Below are positions 54,289 to 64,000 of a DNA stretch of 64,000 nucleotides, one piece after another. The stretch is from Linum tenue. Its lineage: Eukaryota > Streptophyta > Magnoliopsida > Malpighiales > Linaceae. The translations under genes were made by a program, and so were the position numbers. The first letter of the stretch is position 1, and every line of letters begins with the position of its first letter. The DNA is taken from contig CAMGYJ010000002.1 in NCBI GenBank assembly GCA_946122785.1, positions 14,892,839-14,956,838 on the forward strand. Direction: 5' to 3'. The notes under the pieces are model-generated. The model worked only from the letters and a program-made list of their open reading frames with translations. It did not search any database and had not been told where the DNA came from.

Positions 54289-54317
54289 CTAGCTTCTTGC
54301 CCGGCCTTTGGCCGGGA
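54289..54317 (-). mobile_element. Helitron 3' terminus, minus strand
   Basis: On the minus strand the hairpin CCCGGCC-AAA-GGCCGGG is followed by CAAGAAG and CTAG, then a host T (complement of 54288). Hairpin plus CTRR-T is the Helitron 3' signature. The body would extend to higher coordinates; its 5' TC end was not located. Confidence 0.6.
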
Positions 54318-56081
54318 TAACTGTTGTTCAGGGTTGGTTGTGCCATCCACTTTCCCTTTTTTTCGTCTACGGGTATTTGATGGGTCGTTTATTATCCTTA
54401 TCGTTATACTGATTATATGTGTCTCCATTTTCTGTTGATGTTTTGAAATTACCATATATACTCTTGACAGACAATAGTTTGGATGTAGATTATTTAAATT
54501 TACAATGGTTAACACATCATAACATAGTCATTTGGGACCAACGTTGTACTTCACAAACATGAGTATGATGAAAAACCTACAGTTTCGTAATATAATTAAA
54601 GTATCGTTGTTGTGTGATGACTATGTGCATAACTGAATGTGCCGAGTACTTGGGAGCTTTTCATTTGTTTGTTGCTACTTGAATTTGCAATGATGTGACG
54701 GCCAAAAATTTCTCGTTGTTGTTCGAAGCGGGCATTAGTATCCTGGTTCGTTCTTGTAAGCATCGAGTGGGGGATGGTGTGCCTTCAACATCACTTTAAG
54801 ACTCTGGTTTGAGGGGCTTTGTAATCCAAGTACACTGGACAAACAAACCAAAGAATTATGAATAAAGATAACAGCTTTATGAACAAAATCAGCAACCCAT
54901 AAACTTGAATGCCAATGTCAATGATCAGAGTCCCCTCACCAGATCTTTCGGTACGCCACTGGTGACTGGTCACATATGTAATTGGGGCATACAGGGCATC
55001 GGTTCTGATCATAGAGACCAAAGCTAGACATACAAAGCAATATGAACTTTGCCATTCTGCACATAAGAAGTAGAAGAAGAATAAGCGAAATATGTACTCG
55101 TGGTTGTATCATGGGTGTGTGAAATCTATAAGTGCTTATATTTTGTGGGAGCAGCGAATATCAAACAGTAGTGAAGCCGAAAAAGAGAAACAACAAAACC
55201 AAAAGGAACACTGAATTTCTAGGCGATGAGACAAATAACACAAATTCTCAACCCTAGAATCAAACAGTAATCGATTGAGAAACAATCAAAAGCCAAACAG
55301 AGTCCTGAAACATCATTCTTTCTCCGGCTCATCAAAACAGAACCCATAATCCAAAACTAAACGCTAAACATCCCCAGGATAGGGAATACAAATCCCACAA
55401 GTTGCACAAATTCTTAATACTGGAATCAAACAATAGCGATTAGAATTATCAAATCAAAACCCGAACCCCAAAATTCAGTGGCGATAAGCACATCCAGGAA
55501 AGGGAAATACTAACCGAAAAAACAGTAATAATATCCAAATTACCTGCAGAATCACAAAGAAGTCGAAAGGGGAATATTATGATGTTGGTGGCATTCGAAA
55601 GACGATTGCCTTCGGAGGAATCTGGGGTCTTCCATACGGTGGTCATGAGAAACGAAGAGGAACTATTAAGGGGGACGATAGGAAGGGCATACCATCTCTG
55701 TGGCGGAAAAGGGAAATCAATTGACGGAGGAAAAGGGAAGAAGATAGAAAGTGAAAGAAAATTGGGAAGTTGTCGCCGTTTGAGTTAGAAGAGTGGAAAT
55801 CTGGGGAGTTATGGAAGGCGGATATGTATGGTGAAAATTTGGGTATGGACCTTTGTAGATTTAGTGAGAAGAAAACTGTTGGGGTTGGGAAGAGGGGGGA
55901 TAGGGAGGAGGGGCCTGGTTTTTTCACGGGAGAGGAAGAAGGGAGCTTTTTAAGGGGCTGACGTGGGTAGTTGCATTGAGACAGGATTTGAGATTGTAAA
56001 TAAAAAAAATAAAAAAAATACAAATGTACTCCGAAAGTTGCGGGGAGGCATTCAGTGAGAAAGCCTTTATAATATTTTATG

Positions 56082-56113
<32 letters not shown>

Positions 56114-58983
56114 GCCACAGAATTATTAAGCCACAAATTTACACAAAATTCGGGCACTGTTCATCAAGATATTTTCGGAGTTACTGTTCATAATGGGTCA
56201 ACAATATTTTGTTGTTGTTTTTATTGAATCCTATGTAAAACTGCTTTGGGTTGACCAAGCAATAACCATTGGATCTCAATTTTCCAGCCGTTGGATCCCT
56301 ATTGCTACACGTCCTCTCTCCTGCGGTTTCGTTTCTCTCTTCGTCTTTTCCCATTTCATTCCATCTTCTCCCCAATTTATTTTCCGCCCTTAGAATCAAT
56401 AGACCCAAACTAAGGCCTCGGCGGCGGTGGGGAGTCCGATTCAACGATTGAAGAAAAGCACCCAAAGTTCGTTGTCGGCCGTATCGGATGAGTGTTCAGA
56501 AAGAAAAAGATTATCGCATCCCCTCTGTTGTCTGAACCTCTCTTTTCCCTCCGTCTTTTGCCGTTGGCTCTTCAATCTGTCTTTTCCCACTTCCTCGATT
56601 CAGTTGAAGCAGGCCTGAGGGAGCTGAAGCTCTCCCCCGCTCTCTCGCTACCGCCTCCTCAACCTGTCTCCTTCTAGGATGACAAGACCGGCAGCGCAAA
56701 GTAGTTCCACATCTAGGAACTCAGGCAAAGATTTCCCCAGTTGAGACTTGGAATTGGGTAAGTACACAACTCTCCAAGACTTACCGAGCTCGACCACAAT
56801 TTGATTCCTTTAATTTTTTTTTTATAGATTTCTCATTAAATTGACAATGCTTTTTGACAAGCCTGCTTCTTTCACCCTTAGGTTATACTTATATGAACTC
56901 AAGAATAACAGAACCATCTTTTACCTATATCAAGGGTAGGGATTTTTAATTTGAGATTCGTTGTGGAGGGTGGTGATAGAGCCCAGTGGTTTGTCCCTAT
57001 AATCAATCATTTGTTTGCTCATAAAAAATTCCTAGACATTGAGTTACCTCTTGGACTTCCAAGCAAACCTAGCTCTGCAAATTCTTATTCAAAGCGACTT
57101 TATATATCCAATTCTGGAATAGCTTCTTATGAATAGAGTTCTAGGGCAATGGTACACCCAACTTTTTGAGTTTGATAATTAAGTGTCTAAAAAAGCAAGG
57201 TTATTTCCAATCTACACTGATGAAAAATTGATCTGGAGTTTAAAAACACTATAGATGATTGCTTTGTGTTGGTTGTTATTTTTATTTCCCACTTTTGATT
57301 GTAGTGTATAAAAAAACAAGATCCTTTGTGAATTCTGATGTACAATGAACAACTGATTTTATTTTGATACATTGGATTTGAGCTGTACTAAATGTCTAAT
57401 ACCAAGTTAAAGCCTCTGTAGTCAAACAGTTACTCATGTTGCAGCTGTGAAGTTTAGAGCTGTCTAATTGTCAAGTTATTATGGTTTGTCATTGGTAGTC
57501 AGAGTAATCACTATGAGTTGTATTACTTATAAAGGCTGCATTTGTAGTCCCCATCTACCTCCTAATCGAGATAACGTGACTGATTGGTTTGCAATTCCGT
57601 ACGGGGTGGACTTGATTCAAATTGAACAATTAGGGTGCTAATATGGTACTGCTACAACATGTGAATCGATTCATGTTTTGCTACTTCATCTCTACCATTG
57701 TGAATGGACCAAACCTTACCTTATAACTCATTTTAGAGTTCAGACTCACTCAACCATATGATAGGAGGTAGGTGAGACTCTATTTGCAATCCGAAAAGAT
57801 TCCTGGAGTTGCAATGCAAAGGCACTTGCTCTTTTCATTGATAGACTTTATCAGCAGGACTAATTGCCATGGTTTTCATCTTCGCTTTCCCATCATACTA
57901 TGTAATGCATTCTTCCATCCAAAACAGAACCATATAGAATGCCTGAGAGCTCAGTGATTTTGTCAATACTGTCAGGATTTATCTTCTTGATGCTTCTAAA
58001 ACAGTGTTCCCCAATTTGAGCTTCAATAAGTTGTTGCGTCAGTTAGTTATGGTGTTTCCAGAGAAGATAAAGGAGTAGCTTAATCAAACATATGAAACAG
58101 TTGAGTGTGATGATGTCAAGTAAAATCAATATGGTGGCATTACTCCTTTTAGCAGTTCATTGTTGGATTTAGGATATGTTTGTGAGTATTACAACTTAAG
58201 CTGAAAGATTTTTCATCCACCAAAGAGTCACGTCACATGTTTGACGTTTTTATGGTGTTGTTTGTTGGGTATTAAGTAATCTCTGGTTCCACTGGACCAG
58301 AGAAATCAAGGGGAAATAGTGAAACTGAGATTCCACTAATTCAGGTTTCAAATATATGTGTATAAGTATTCAGTAATAGGAGAAATCAAATACCCTATTG
58401 AATATAACTTTTGTATGTGGTTTGCTGAGATTACCGTCAAGTGTCACTACCTTAATTTTGTCAGCAACACATGGAATCAATGAGAGGAGTAAAGGGGAGA
58501 AATTTATGAAACTCCCCATACATATCTATACAGATGACCATATGAATAGTGGCCTTACGATGAGCTTTATCCCACAATGTAGTTCGTTTTTCAGTTCTCA
58601 AGGTACTTTATTGCTTTGTTGTAAAAGCTTTCTGTTTTTTTATAGTTTTTAACCACTTTCTATTAACAATCATCATATAAGCTAACAGAGAATTAATTTA
58701 TTATAGAATCTTCAGCCGACATGAAAAATATGAGAAATGGAGTACATATAAATGGAGAAGAAAGATGGAATCCGTATTCATGAAAGGTGAGTCAGAGAAT
58801 GTGCAAAAAGGTCTTCTTATTCATGAAACCAGTAGTTAACTCTTTTATTTAGTTTCACATGACATACTGCCATGTACCAATGTACAACTACCATTAACTG
58901 CTTAATGTTTAGCATAAATGTAATTTGTAACAGTACGGAGAATTTCACAGCTTGCACTGCTCTACCAAATACTTCCAAATTCC
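54318..58983. other. Region between two Helitron ends; no intact gene seen
   Basis: It contains short non-conserved ORFs, an (ATT)n microsatellite at about 56085-56112, a pyrimidine-rich leader-like segment at 56290-56690 followed by GGTAAGT (donor-like) near 56757, and a minus-strand segment at 55021-54791 that is open but unrecognised. Captured gene fragments are plausible because Helitrons often carry them, but I cannot name any. Confidence 0.35.
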
Positions 58984-59010
58984 GTGGCGTAGCACGGGCT
59001 TACATCCTAG
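58984..59010 (+). mobile_element. Helitron 3' terminus, plus strand
   Basis: The hairpin CCGTG-GCGTAG-CACGG is followed by GCTTACATC and CTAG, then T at 59011. This fits the Helitron 3' end closely. The body lies to the left; its 5' end was not located. Confidence 0.65.
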
Positions 59011-59192
59011 TAGAGATATAATATAGATCACTGGTCTAATTCGGTGGTGCACAAGGATGAAGTCAGGATTTTGGGGCCGGAGGACAAAATTGGGTCAAAA
59101 TTGAATAGTTATGCGTATTCTTTACTTCAATAAAATAAGTTAAAGTAATGCATAAATTTAAAAAATTTCATAAAAGGAATTAAGAGTTTACT

Positions 59193-59619
59193 ATGAATAT
59201 GCTAGTTAAATTATGTTGTTTTCATACCGAGTATGAATCAAACAAAATAAGATATCTAATGACACAAATAATGAAGGTAATGACTATAATAGTCAAAAAA
59301 AACATTTGGATTCTTTTTTATTATTTAAACCTATCGAAATACTAAGAATTAGCCAAATGTTAACTTTCCGTTAGCAATTTTGTTAGTAATATTAATTTTA
59401 CAACATGAATATGCTAGTTAAATTATGTTGGTTTCATACCGAGTATGAATCAAACAAAATAAGATATCTAATGACACAAATAATAAAGGGTAATGACTAT
59501 TTATTAGCCAAATTTTTTTTGGATTCTTTTTTATTATTCAAACCTATCGAAATACTAAGAATTAGCCAAATGTTAACTTTCAGTTAGCAATTTTTGTTAG
59601 TAATATTAATTTGACAACA
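59193..59619. repeat. Tandem duplication, 212-bp period
   Basis: ATGAATATGCTAGTTAAATT starts at 59193 and again at 59405. The copies differ by a few substitutions and small indels. Confidence 0.85.
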
Positions 59620-59639
59620 TGATACTGACTTGGAAGAGA

Positions 59640-59817
59640 CACATGAAGGTCAACACCCATCAACATTTTCCCCATATCAATAGCTAATGGGTGAAGGCCA
59701 TGGGAAGAAGCAAGTTCGAGCTTGATGATGGCGGGGTGGACGACAAACTGAACTCTCCACATTGTTTTACGTGAGACATTTGAAGAAGGTTTTTCAAAAA
59801 AATTGTGATGAACCAAG
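59640..59817 (-). pseudogene. Unidentified exon-like segment
   Basis: The minus strand is open with host-like codons (VQFVVHPAIIKLELASSHG, then LAIDMGKMLMGVDLHVSL). It lies directly before element J. No domain is recognised and no splice partner was found, so it may be an exon of an interrupted gene. Confidence 0.3.
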
Positions 59818-59870
59818 AGTTTGACGATTTTGATAAATCGCTGATAATGTGCATGGATTTTAATGGTTTC

Positions 59871-60228
59871 TGTTGAGGGTGTTACTAAATACTCCGTTCA
59901 CAGACTAAGTAGTAGGGCGCACAATCGGCGATGCGTGACGCGCGATACGCGCTACAGGTATATAAGGGCTTGAAGCCCCCCAAAGGAGGGACTTCTTCTC
60001 TCTCCTAACTTTCCACTTTCTACTATCTCTCTACACTTTATCTCTCTATCTATCTCTCAACTCTCTCCTCAAACAGACACTGACTTGATCGTTGGAGCTC
60101 AATCAGGGGGGCATCCCCGGTCTTTTTCACAGGTTTTTTTCCCTCCCTACGAGATCATACGAACGAATGACGAGTCGACCCACACAACAAATATCATTGT
60201 TCGTGTCCTGAGCTAGATGGCACAAACA
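59871..60228 (+). repeat. 5' LTR of element J (358 bp)
   Basis: It runs from TGTTGAGGGTGTTACT to GGCACAAACA. A TATA box (TATATAAG) lies at 59959-59966, followed at once by a GAAGCCCCCC…AGGGACTTC inverted repeat (about 59972-59996) near the expected transcription start. Confidence 0.88.
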
Positions 60229-60230
60229 AT

Positions 60231-60248
60231 TGGCGCCCACCGTGGGGC
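60231..60248 (+). promoter_or_regulatory. Primer-binding site of element J, tRNA-Lys
   Basis: TGGCGCCCACCGTGGGGC, two bases after the LTR, is complementary to the 3' end of plant tRNA-Lys(CUU) including CCA. Confidence 0.85.
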
Positions 60249-61547
60249 TGATTTCACATTCGTTTACTTGATTTCCGAAGGATGGAGGGATCGCTGCAAT
60301 CGCAAGCTCACAAAAGCTTCGTCGGAAAGAAGGAAGGAAAGGAGAAGATATCGAGCCGAATCTGAAATAAATAAATAAAAGGAGATCTGGATGTTCGAGA
60401 AAGCAGAGAGTGGGCGACTTGCAGAAGAAAGTGAAATCTCCCTTCGCTAATCTGAGCGGCGACAACAACCATCGAGAAGAGAAGAAGCATCAAAGCTTGT
60501 ATAAAAATCACATTCGTCTTTTCCATGGCTACTGCAGAGTATAGAAGAAGAGTTACACAGATTATTAAACAAAAAAAGAGAGGGGCAGAAACTCGCATCT
60601 ATTCCCAAAAGCAAGAGTCGATGTCACCGAAGAGCAAGAAAAGCAAAAAGCAATCCAGATTTCGGTAGCTTTACTGTCGGCGTCGAACATCCGGTGAGGG
60701 AGAAACCTTACTGTCACACAGCTGTCACGTCGACATAGTCCTCCTCCCACTTGCGTAGCCTTGTAGACGAGCAGTACGAAAAAACAAAGGAAGCTTCTCT
60801 CTCGGTCAGAAGAATGAGACCAACGTGCTTTAAAAAAAAAAAAAAAAGGGGGCATGGCGGCAGAATACTGCCCGCCTCCATTATCAAATCTCACCTGCTG
60901 CCCTAGCCGCGTCAGCCATCATCAATCCCGCCTGCAACAGACAACGTGGGCCCAGTCCACCTCACCACTTGTCCAAGTCGCGGCCCGCTACTGCTCTCCC
61001 CACTGGCTTCTCCGGACCGGCCCGTCTTCAAGCGCGCGGACGCATAGCTTCCGCCCTCCATACCAGTCTCGCGGCTGTTGGGCAAACCACCAATGCGCGG
61101 CCCAGTCTTGTTAAAATCGCGGCCCGCCACTACTTCACTCCTGCGCAACCCGCACCTTATGTTAAGCCCGCTTAACTTGGCAGATCCGCCTCACATGACC
61201 CAGCCCGGTTCAAGTAGTATACGCCATTATAAAAAAATGGCGTTTCTACCGTGAATCGAAGCCGTGCCATTCCTCCACCGGACGTGCATGTTAACCGGCG
61301 AACTATAGCGCGGTATTTTTACTAAATCGCAGCGCGCCCTGTCTATTCACTCTGACTCGCCTCAACAGCAACGCGCACTCAAAACTCGCGGATCCAAGTC
61401 TGCCCGTCCAGGAAGCCCAAGTCGCGGCCCGCACTCGCGGATTCAAGTCCGCCCGTCCATCCATTCCCCACTCGCGTATCCGGCCCGCGCGTTCAAGTGC
61501 TGCAGTCCGCCAAACCCAAATGAGCCCGACTCGCGGTCAAAAATAAT
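60249..61547 (+). other. Element J interior, first part
   Basis: No coding sequence is supported. The ORFs at 60894-60308 (minus) and 60854-61175 (plus) are compositional. An A17 run lies near 60831-60847. GC-rich CTCGCGGCCC-type phrases start at about 60970. Confidence 0.5.
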
Positions 61548-61617
61548 ATCGTCGCTGCTGGGGCTTGAACTCGCGCCAATTGTGTACAAGACAAGAAAGG
61601 CAACCAGTAGGCTACAA
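61548..61617 (-). other. tRNA-like module 1 in element J
   Basis: The minus strand reads an A-box-like TAGCCTACTGGTT, then about 30 bases later a B-box-like GAGTTCAAGCC, then TTATTTTTG within 25 bases, a possible pol III terminator. The anticodon and acceptor arms are not convincing. Confidence 0.5.
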
Positions 61618-61712
61618 ACCTTAATCATGATCAATAGGCGCAGCGCGCCATTTTAAAGCTTCGCTTCTCCGACTCGCGCCATCAACTTCCTACTCCCGCA
61701 TCAAAGCCTACT
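61612..61712 (+). repeat. 101-bp direct repeat, copy 1 (copy 2 at 61854-61954)
   Basis: Starts CTACAAACCTTAATCATG and ends TCAAAGCCTACT. The second copy differs at about one base. Confidence 0.85.
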
Positions 61713-62151
61713 CCGACTCAAACTCGCAGCCCACCTCACCGCCTTTCCAACTCGCGGACGACCTCCATGGCCCACCTCACGAACAACTTCGTCCGCTTTC
61801 AAGCTCGCGGCCCAATCATCACTCGCGGAAGCCAACAACTCGCGGCCCGCACCCTACAAACCTTAATCATGATCAATAGGCGCAGCGCGCCATTTTAAAG
61901 CTTCGCTTCTCCGAATCGCGCCATCAACTTCCTACTCCCGCATCAAAGCCTACTTCAACTCGCGGGCCTGACTCGCACTCGCCAGCCCAAATCTTCCATA
62001 TGATTCGCTTAACAAGCTCGCACCATGACAAAGCGGCCCAAGTCGTTCGTCCGCGCCAACCTGGCACGCCAGCTGCCCTACCACCAGCACTTGAGCCCGC
62101 TTCGGCAGCCCAACCAAGTCCACAGGCGCTGAGCTCAGTAAGAAAAATATA

Positions 62152-62220
62152 TTGTCGCCGTGAGGACTCGAACCCGCGCCACTCCTCCGCGTGACAAGCA
62201 ACAATACCAGCAGGCTACAA
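62152..62220 (-). other. tRNA-like module 2 in element J
   Basis: On the minus strand A-box-like GTAGCCTGCTGGT (62218-62206) precedes a B-box match GGGTTCGAGTCC (62174-62163), and ATATTTTTC follows. It is the best tRNA-like match of the four. Confidence 0.6.
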
Positions 62221-62262
62221 GCGAGCCTTGTGTTTCAATGGCACGGCGTCTGATTTTGAACT

Positions 62263-62733
62263 ATTGGCGCCCACTCAGTTTGACAGAACAAAAAATAGCA
62301 ATAGTCATGCACTATTCGCGCCCACTCAGTTCGACAGAACAAAAAATAGCAATAGTCATGCACTATTCGCGCCCACTCAGTTCGACAGAACAAAAAATAG
62401 AAATAGTCATGCACTATTCACGCCCACTCAGTTCGACAGAACAAAAAATAGCAATAGTCATGCACTATTCGCGCCCATTCAGTTCGACAGAACAAAAAAT
62501 AACAATAGTCATGCACTATTCGCGCCCACTCAGTTCGACAGAACAAAAAATAGTAATAGTCATGCACTATTCGTACCCACTCAGTTCGACAGAACAAAAA
62601 ATAGCAATAGTCATGAACTATTCGCGCCCACTCAGTTCGACAGAACAAAAAATAGCAATAGTCATGAATTATTCGCGCTCACTCAGTTCGACAGAACACA
62701 AAGTAGCAATAATCATTAGTTATTCGCGCCCAC
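62263..62733 (+). repeat. 51-bp tandem array, nine units
   Basis: Each unit reads GCGCCCACTCAGTTCGACAG, then AACAAAAAATAG and CAATAGTCATGCACTATTC. Nine units run from 62263, with the last two more diverged. The period is divisible by three, so several frames on both strands stay open by chance (62160-62954 and 62228-62719 plus, 62648-62418 minus). The first unit carries ATTGGCGCCCAC, identical to the primer-site start at 60229-60240. Confidence 0.92.
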
Positions 62734-63057
62734 AAAAGTATGAGGAAAAGAAGTCTCATCCACCGCCAAGAGTCCTACTCGCGCCATACAAGCCCGCCAA
62801 TGCTCCGCGTCCTCGGCAGAGCCACACACGTCACATGGGCTCACATCCGGGAGTAGGGCCCACAAACAACTCGCGGTTCGCTTCACCTCCAGCCCGCCTG
62901 ACACTGCGCGGCTCACATGCCCCAATCCGACCCGCCTCTCAAGTCAGCCGATAGCTCCAGGCCGCTTCACCGCCGCCTAAAGCCCGCAACGCGGGCCCAC
63001 TTCCGACGTCCCGCCAAGCCCACCAACTGGCGCTCAACTGGGGTCTTCAAAAAAATT

Positions 63058-63124
63058 GTTGTCGTCACTAGGATTCGAACCCGCACCATCACTCCACCTC
63101 ACAAGCGCTATGACCAGTACGCCA
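63058..63124 (-). other. tRNA-like module 3 in element J
   Basis: The minus strand reads an A-box-like TGGCGTACTGGTC, a B-box match GGGTTCGAATCC (63082-63071), and a T7 run about 15 bases later. Confidence 0.55.
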
Positions 63125-63324
63125 GAAGAACAACTTTTATACTTTATGAGAGCCACTTTTATTAGACGATTTTACCGACACCAGGCCCGCGACCTTCATT
63201 CGATCCGCATCTCAAGACCCAACTCGTGGCCCATCCGACTCAACCCGCGTCACACTGAGCCCGCCACAAGCGCACTGTCAAACTCGCGCCCCGCATTCAA
63301 CAGGCGCGGACCCCTTCAAAAATA

Positions 63325-63394
63325 ATGTCGTCGTCGCCAGTACTCAAACCCGCGCCGCTATTCCGCCAGACAAGCAACTTTACCAGTAGGCCAC
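63325..63394 (-). other. tRNA-like module 4 in element J
   Basis: The minus strand reads GTGGCCTACTGGTA (A box, 63394-63381), GGGTTTGAGTA (weak B box) and TTATTTTTG. The sequence after the B box (CGACGACGACAT) is shared with modules 1-3 in variant form. Confidence 0.55.
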
Positions 63395-63683
63395 ATACGA
63401 TCCTTGTCTTTCAATGGCGTAGCGCCTGCCTTTCATCTACTCCTGCCGCCCCCGCGCCAATATAAAGCTAAGTACTCTATCGTTATTAAGTTTTTAAATA
63501 TTTTACTTTCCTGAGCGTTAATGGCGCTAATGGGCGGCAAGACGTACCCAACAACGTGGTAGATGAGACACTCACCAAGCTCTTGATGCCTTGAAGACTC
63601 CAAACTGAGGGTTAAGAACCCCGACGAGGAGAGCTCCATGAAGAATCTACAATGGGTGAAGGCTACACGCCTTAATGAAATAC

Positions 63684-63854
63684 ACCAACTGGGGGGCAAG
63701 ACGCAAGAAGTTGGCACCGCGTCAGTCAAACGCGCCACCAGCTGGGGGGCAACTGGGATACATAGGGCTCCACTCAAAATTACCGACGAAGATTTTTTTT
63801 TTTAAAAAAAAAGCTAGCGATGAGTTAAGACTCACCACCAGCTTGGGGGACAAT
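63684..63854 (+). promoter_or_regulatory. Repeated polypurine-like tracts before the 3' LTR of element J
   Basis: Three related phrases, CCAACTGGGGGGCAA (about 63686), CCAGCTGGGGGGCAAC (about 63739) and CCAGCTTGGGGGACAAT (63838-63854), precede the LTR. The last abuts it and is the functional tract by position. Confidence 0.65.
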
Positions 63855-64000
63855 TGTTGGGGGTGTTACTAAATACTCCGTTCACAAACTAAGTAGTAGG
63901 GCGCACAATCGGCGATGCGCGACGCACGATACGCGCTACAGGTATATAAGGGCTTGAAGCCCCCCAAAGGAGGGACTTCTTCTCTCTCCTCACTTTCCAC
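63855..64000 (+). repeat. 3' LTR of element J, first 146 bp
   Basis: It starts TGTTGGGGGTGTTACT and follows the 5' LTR with about five base differences to the window end. The TATA box is at 63943-63950. Confidence 0.85.

Larger units (their letters stand above)
59871..64000 (+). mobile_element. Element J: non-autonomous LTR retrotransposon without pol (LARD-like), 3' LTR cut by window end
   Basis: The 5' LTR is 59871-60228, the primer site matches tRNA-Lys, the interior is ~3.6 kb, polypurine tracts precede a second LTR starting at 63855, and only 146 bp of that LTR is in the window. No protease, RT, RNase H or integrase motif occurs on either strand. The interior from about 60850 is GC- and CpG-rich, with the phrase CTCGCGGCCC recurring. 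It carries a 51-bp array, a 101-bp direct repeat and four antisense tRNA-like modules. The visible 146 bp of the two LTRs differ at about five bases, so J is older than D. Confidence 0.85.

Noticed and set aside
62263..62733. Possible CRISPR array
   Set aside because: The units are contiguous tandem repeats with no unique spacers, and the DNA is plant nuclear.
62160..62954. Long plus-strand ORFs (264 and 163 codons) and a minus-strand ORF over the 51-bp array
   Set aside because: The repeat period is divisible by three, so any frame lacking a stop in one unit stays open in all. Three frames are open at once and none shows a domain.
61548..63394. Functional host tRNA genes
   Set aside because: A and B boxes are recognisable but the anticodon stem and acceptor stem do not pair, so these are tRNA-like modules only.

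Overview
This is nuclear DNA of a flowering plant, probably a eudicot. The evidence is spliced host genes with plant introns, a GDSL esterase/lipase gene, AT-rich spacers, and Athila- and Tat-type Ty3/gypsy retrotransposons that prime from plant tRNAs. A run of exactly 100 N (32826-32925) marks a draft scaffold gap. About three quarters of the window is transposable-element sequence; the two recognisable multi-exon host genes lie close together at 48.6-53.9 kb.

Layout, with elements lettered A-J. A (1-2881, +) is the 3' end of an Athila-lineage element with a truncated LTR. It is followed by a decayed minus-strand coding relic (2.9-3.7 kb) and the C-terminal exons of a hAT transposase (4.0-4.8 kb, -). 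B (4815-17614, -) is an almost complete Athila-lineage element: two LTRs, a tRNA-Asp primer site, gag-protease-RT-RNase H-integrase, a spacer with a GC-rich island, and a large post-pol ORF. C (17615-22222, +) is the 3' third of a related element. A 5'-truncated LINE follows (23.5-26.8 kb, -). D (27247-32525, +) is a young, structurally complete non-autonomous element with a perfect ATAAG target duplication and one open acidic ORF. After the gap come E (+, Athila integrase fragment), F (34.8-40.8 kb, -, Tat lineage with two RNase H domains) and G (41.3-44.8 kb, -, Athila gag-protease with most of pol deleted). Next are a Ty1/copia scrap and H, a solo LTR (45122-46665, TSD GGGAG), then a foldback element (47.85-48.42 kb).

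The gene island holds a twelve-exon gene for a coiled-coil protein (48628-52231, +) converging on a four-exon GDSL esterase gene (52552-53921, -). As read here, the first carries two single-base frameshifts and the second carries one. Two Helitron 3' ends face outward at 54289 and 59010. The window ends inside J (59871 to beyond 64000, +), an LTR element with no pol genes. Its GC-rich interior carries a 51-bp array and four antisense tRNA-like modules.

Four signals go beyond standard annotation. (1) The post-pol junction of B, D, E and G carries AAGCGCTT plus a hairpin whose stem changes in matched pairs while its loop is nearly constant. (2) J carries four modules, each with A box, B box and T-run in pol III order. 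(3) A hairpin sits 17-25 nt before the LTR in A, B, C and D. (4) The U3 of LTRs A, C, D and H holds a cassette of short palindromic words that differ between elements. All were found by eye; coordinates of decayed edges are approximate.
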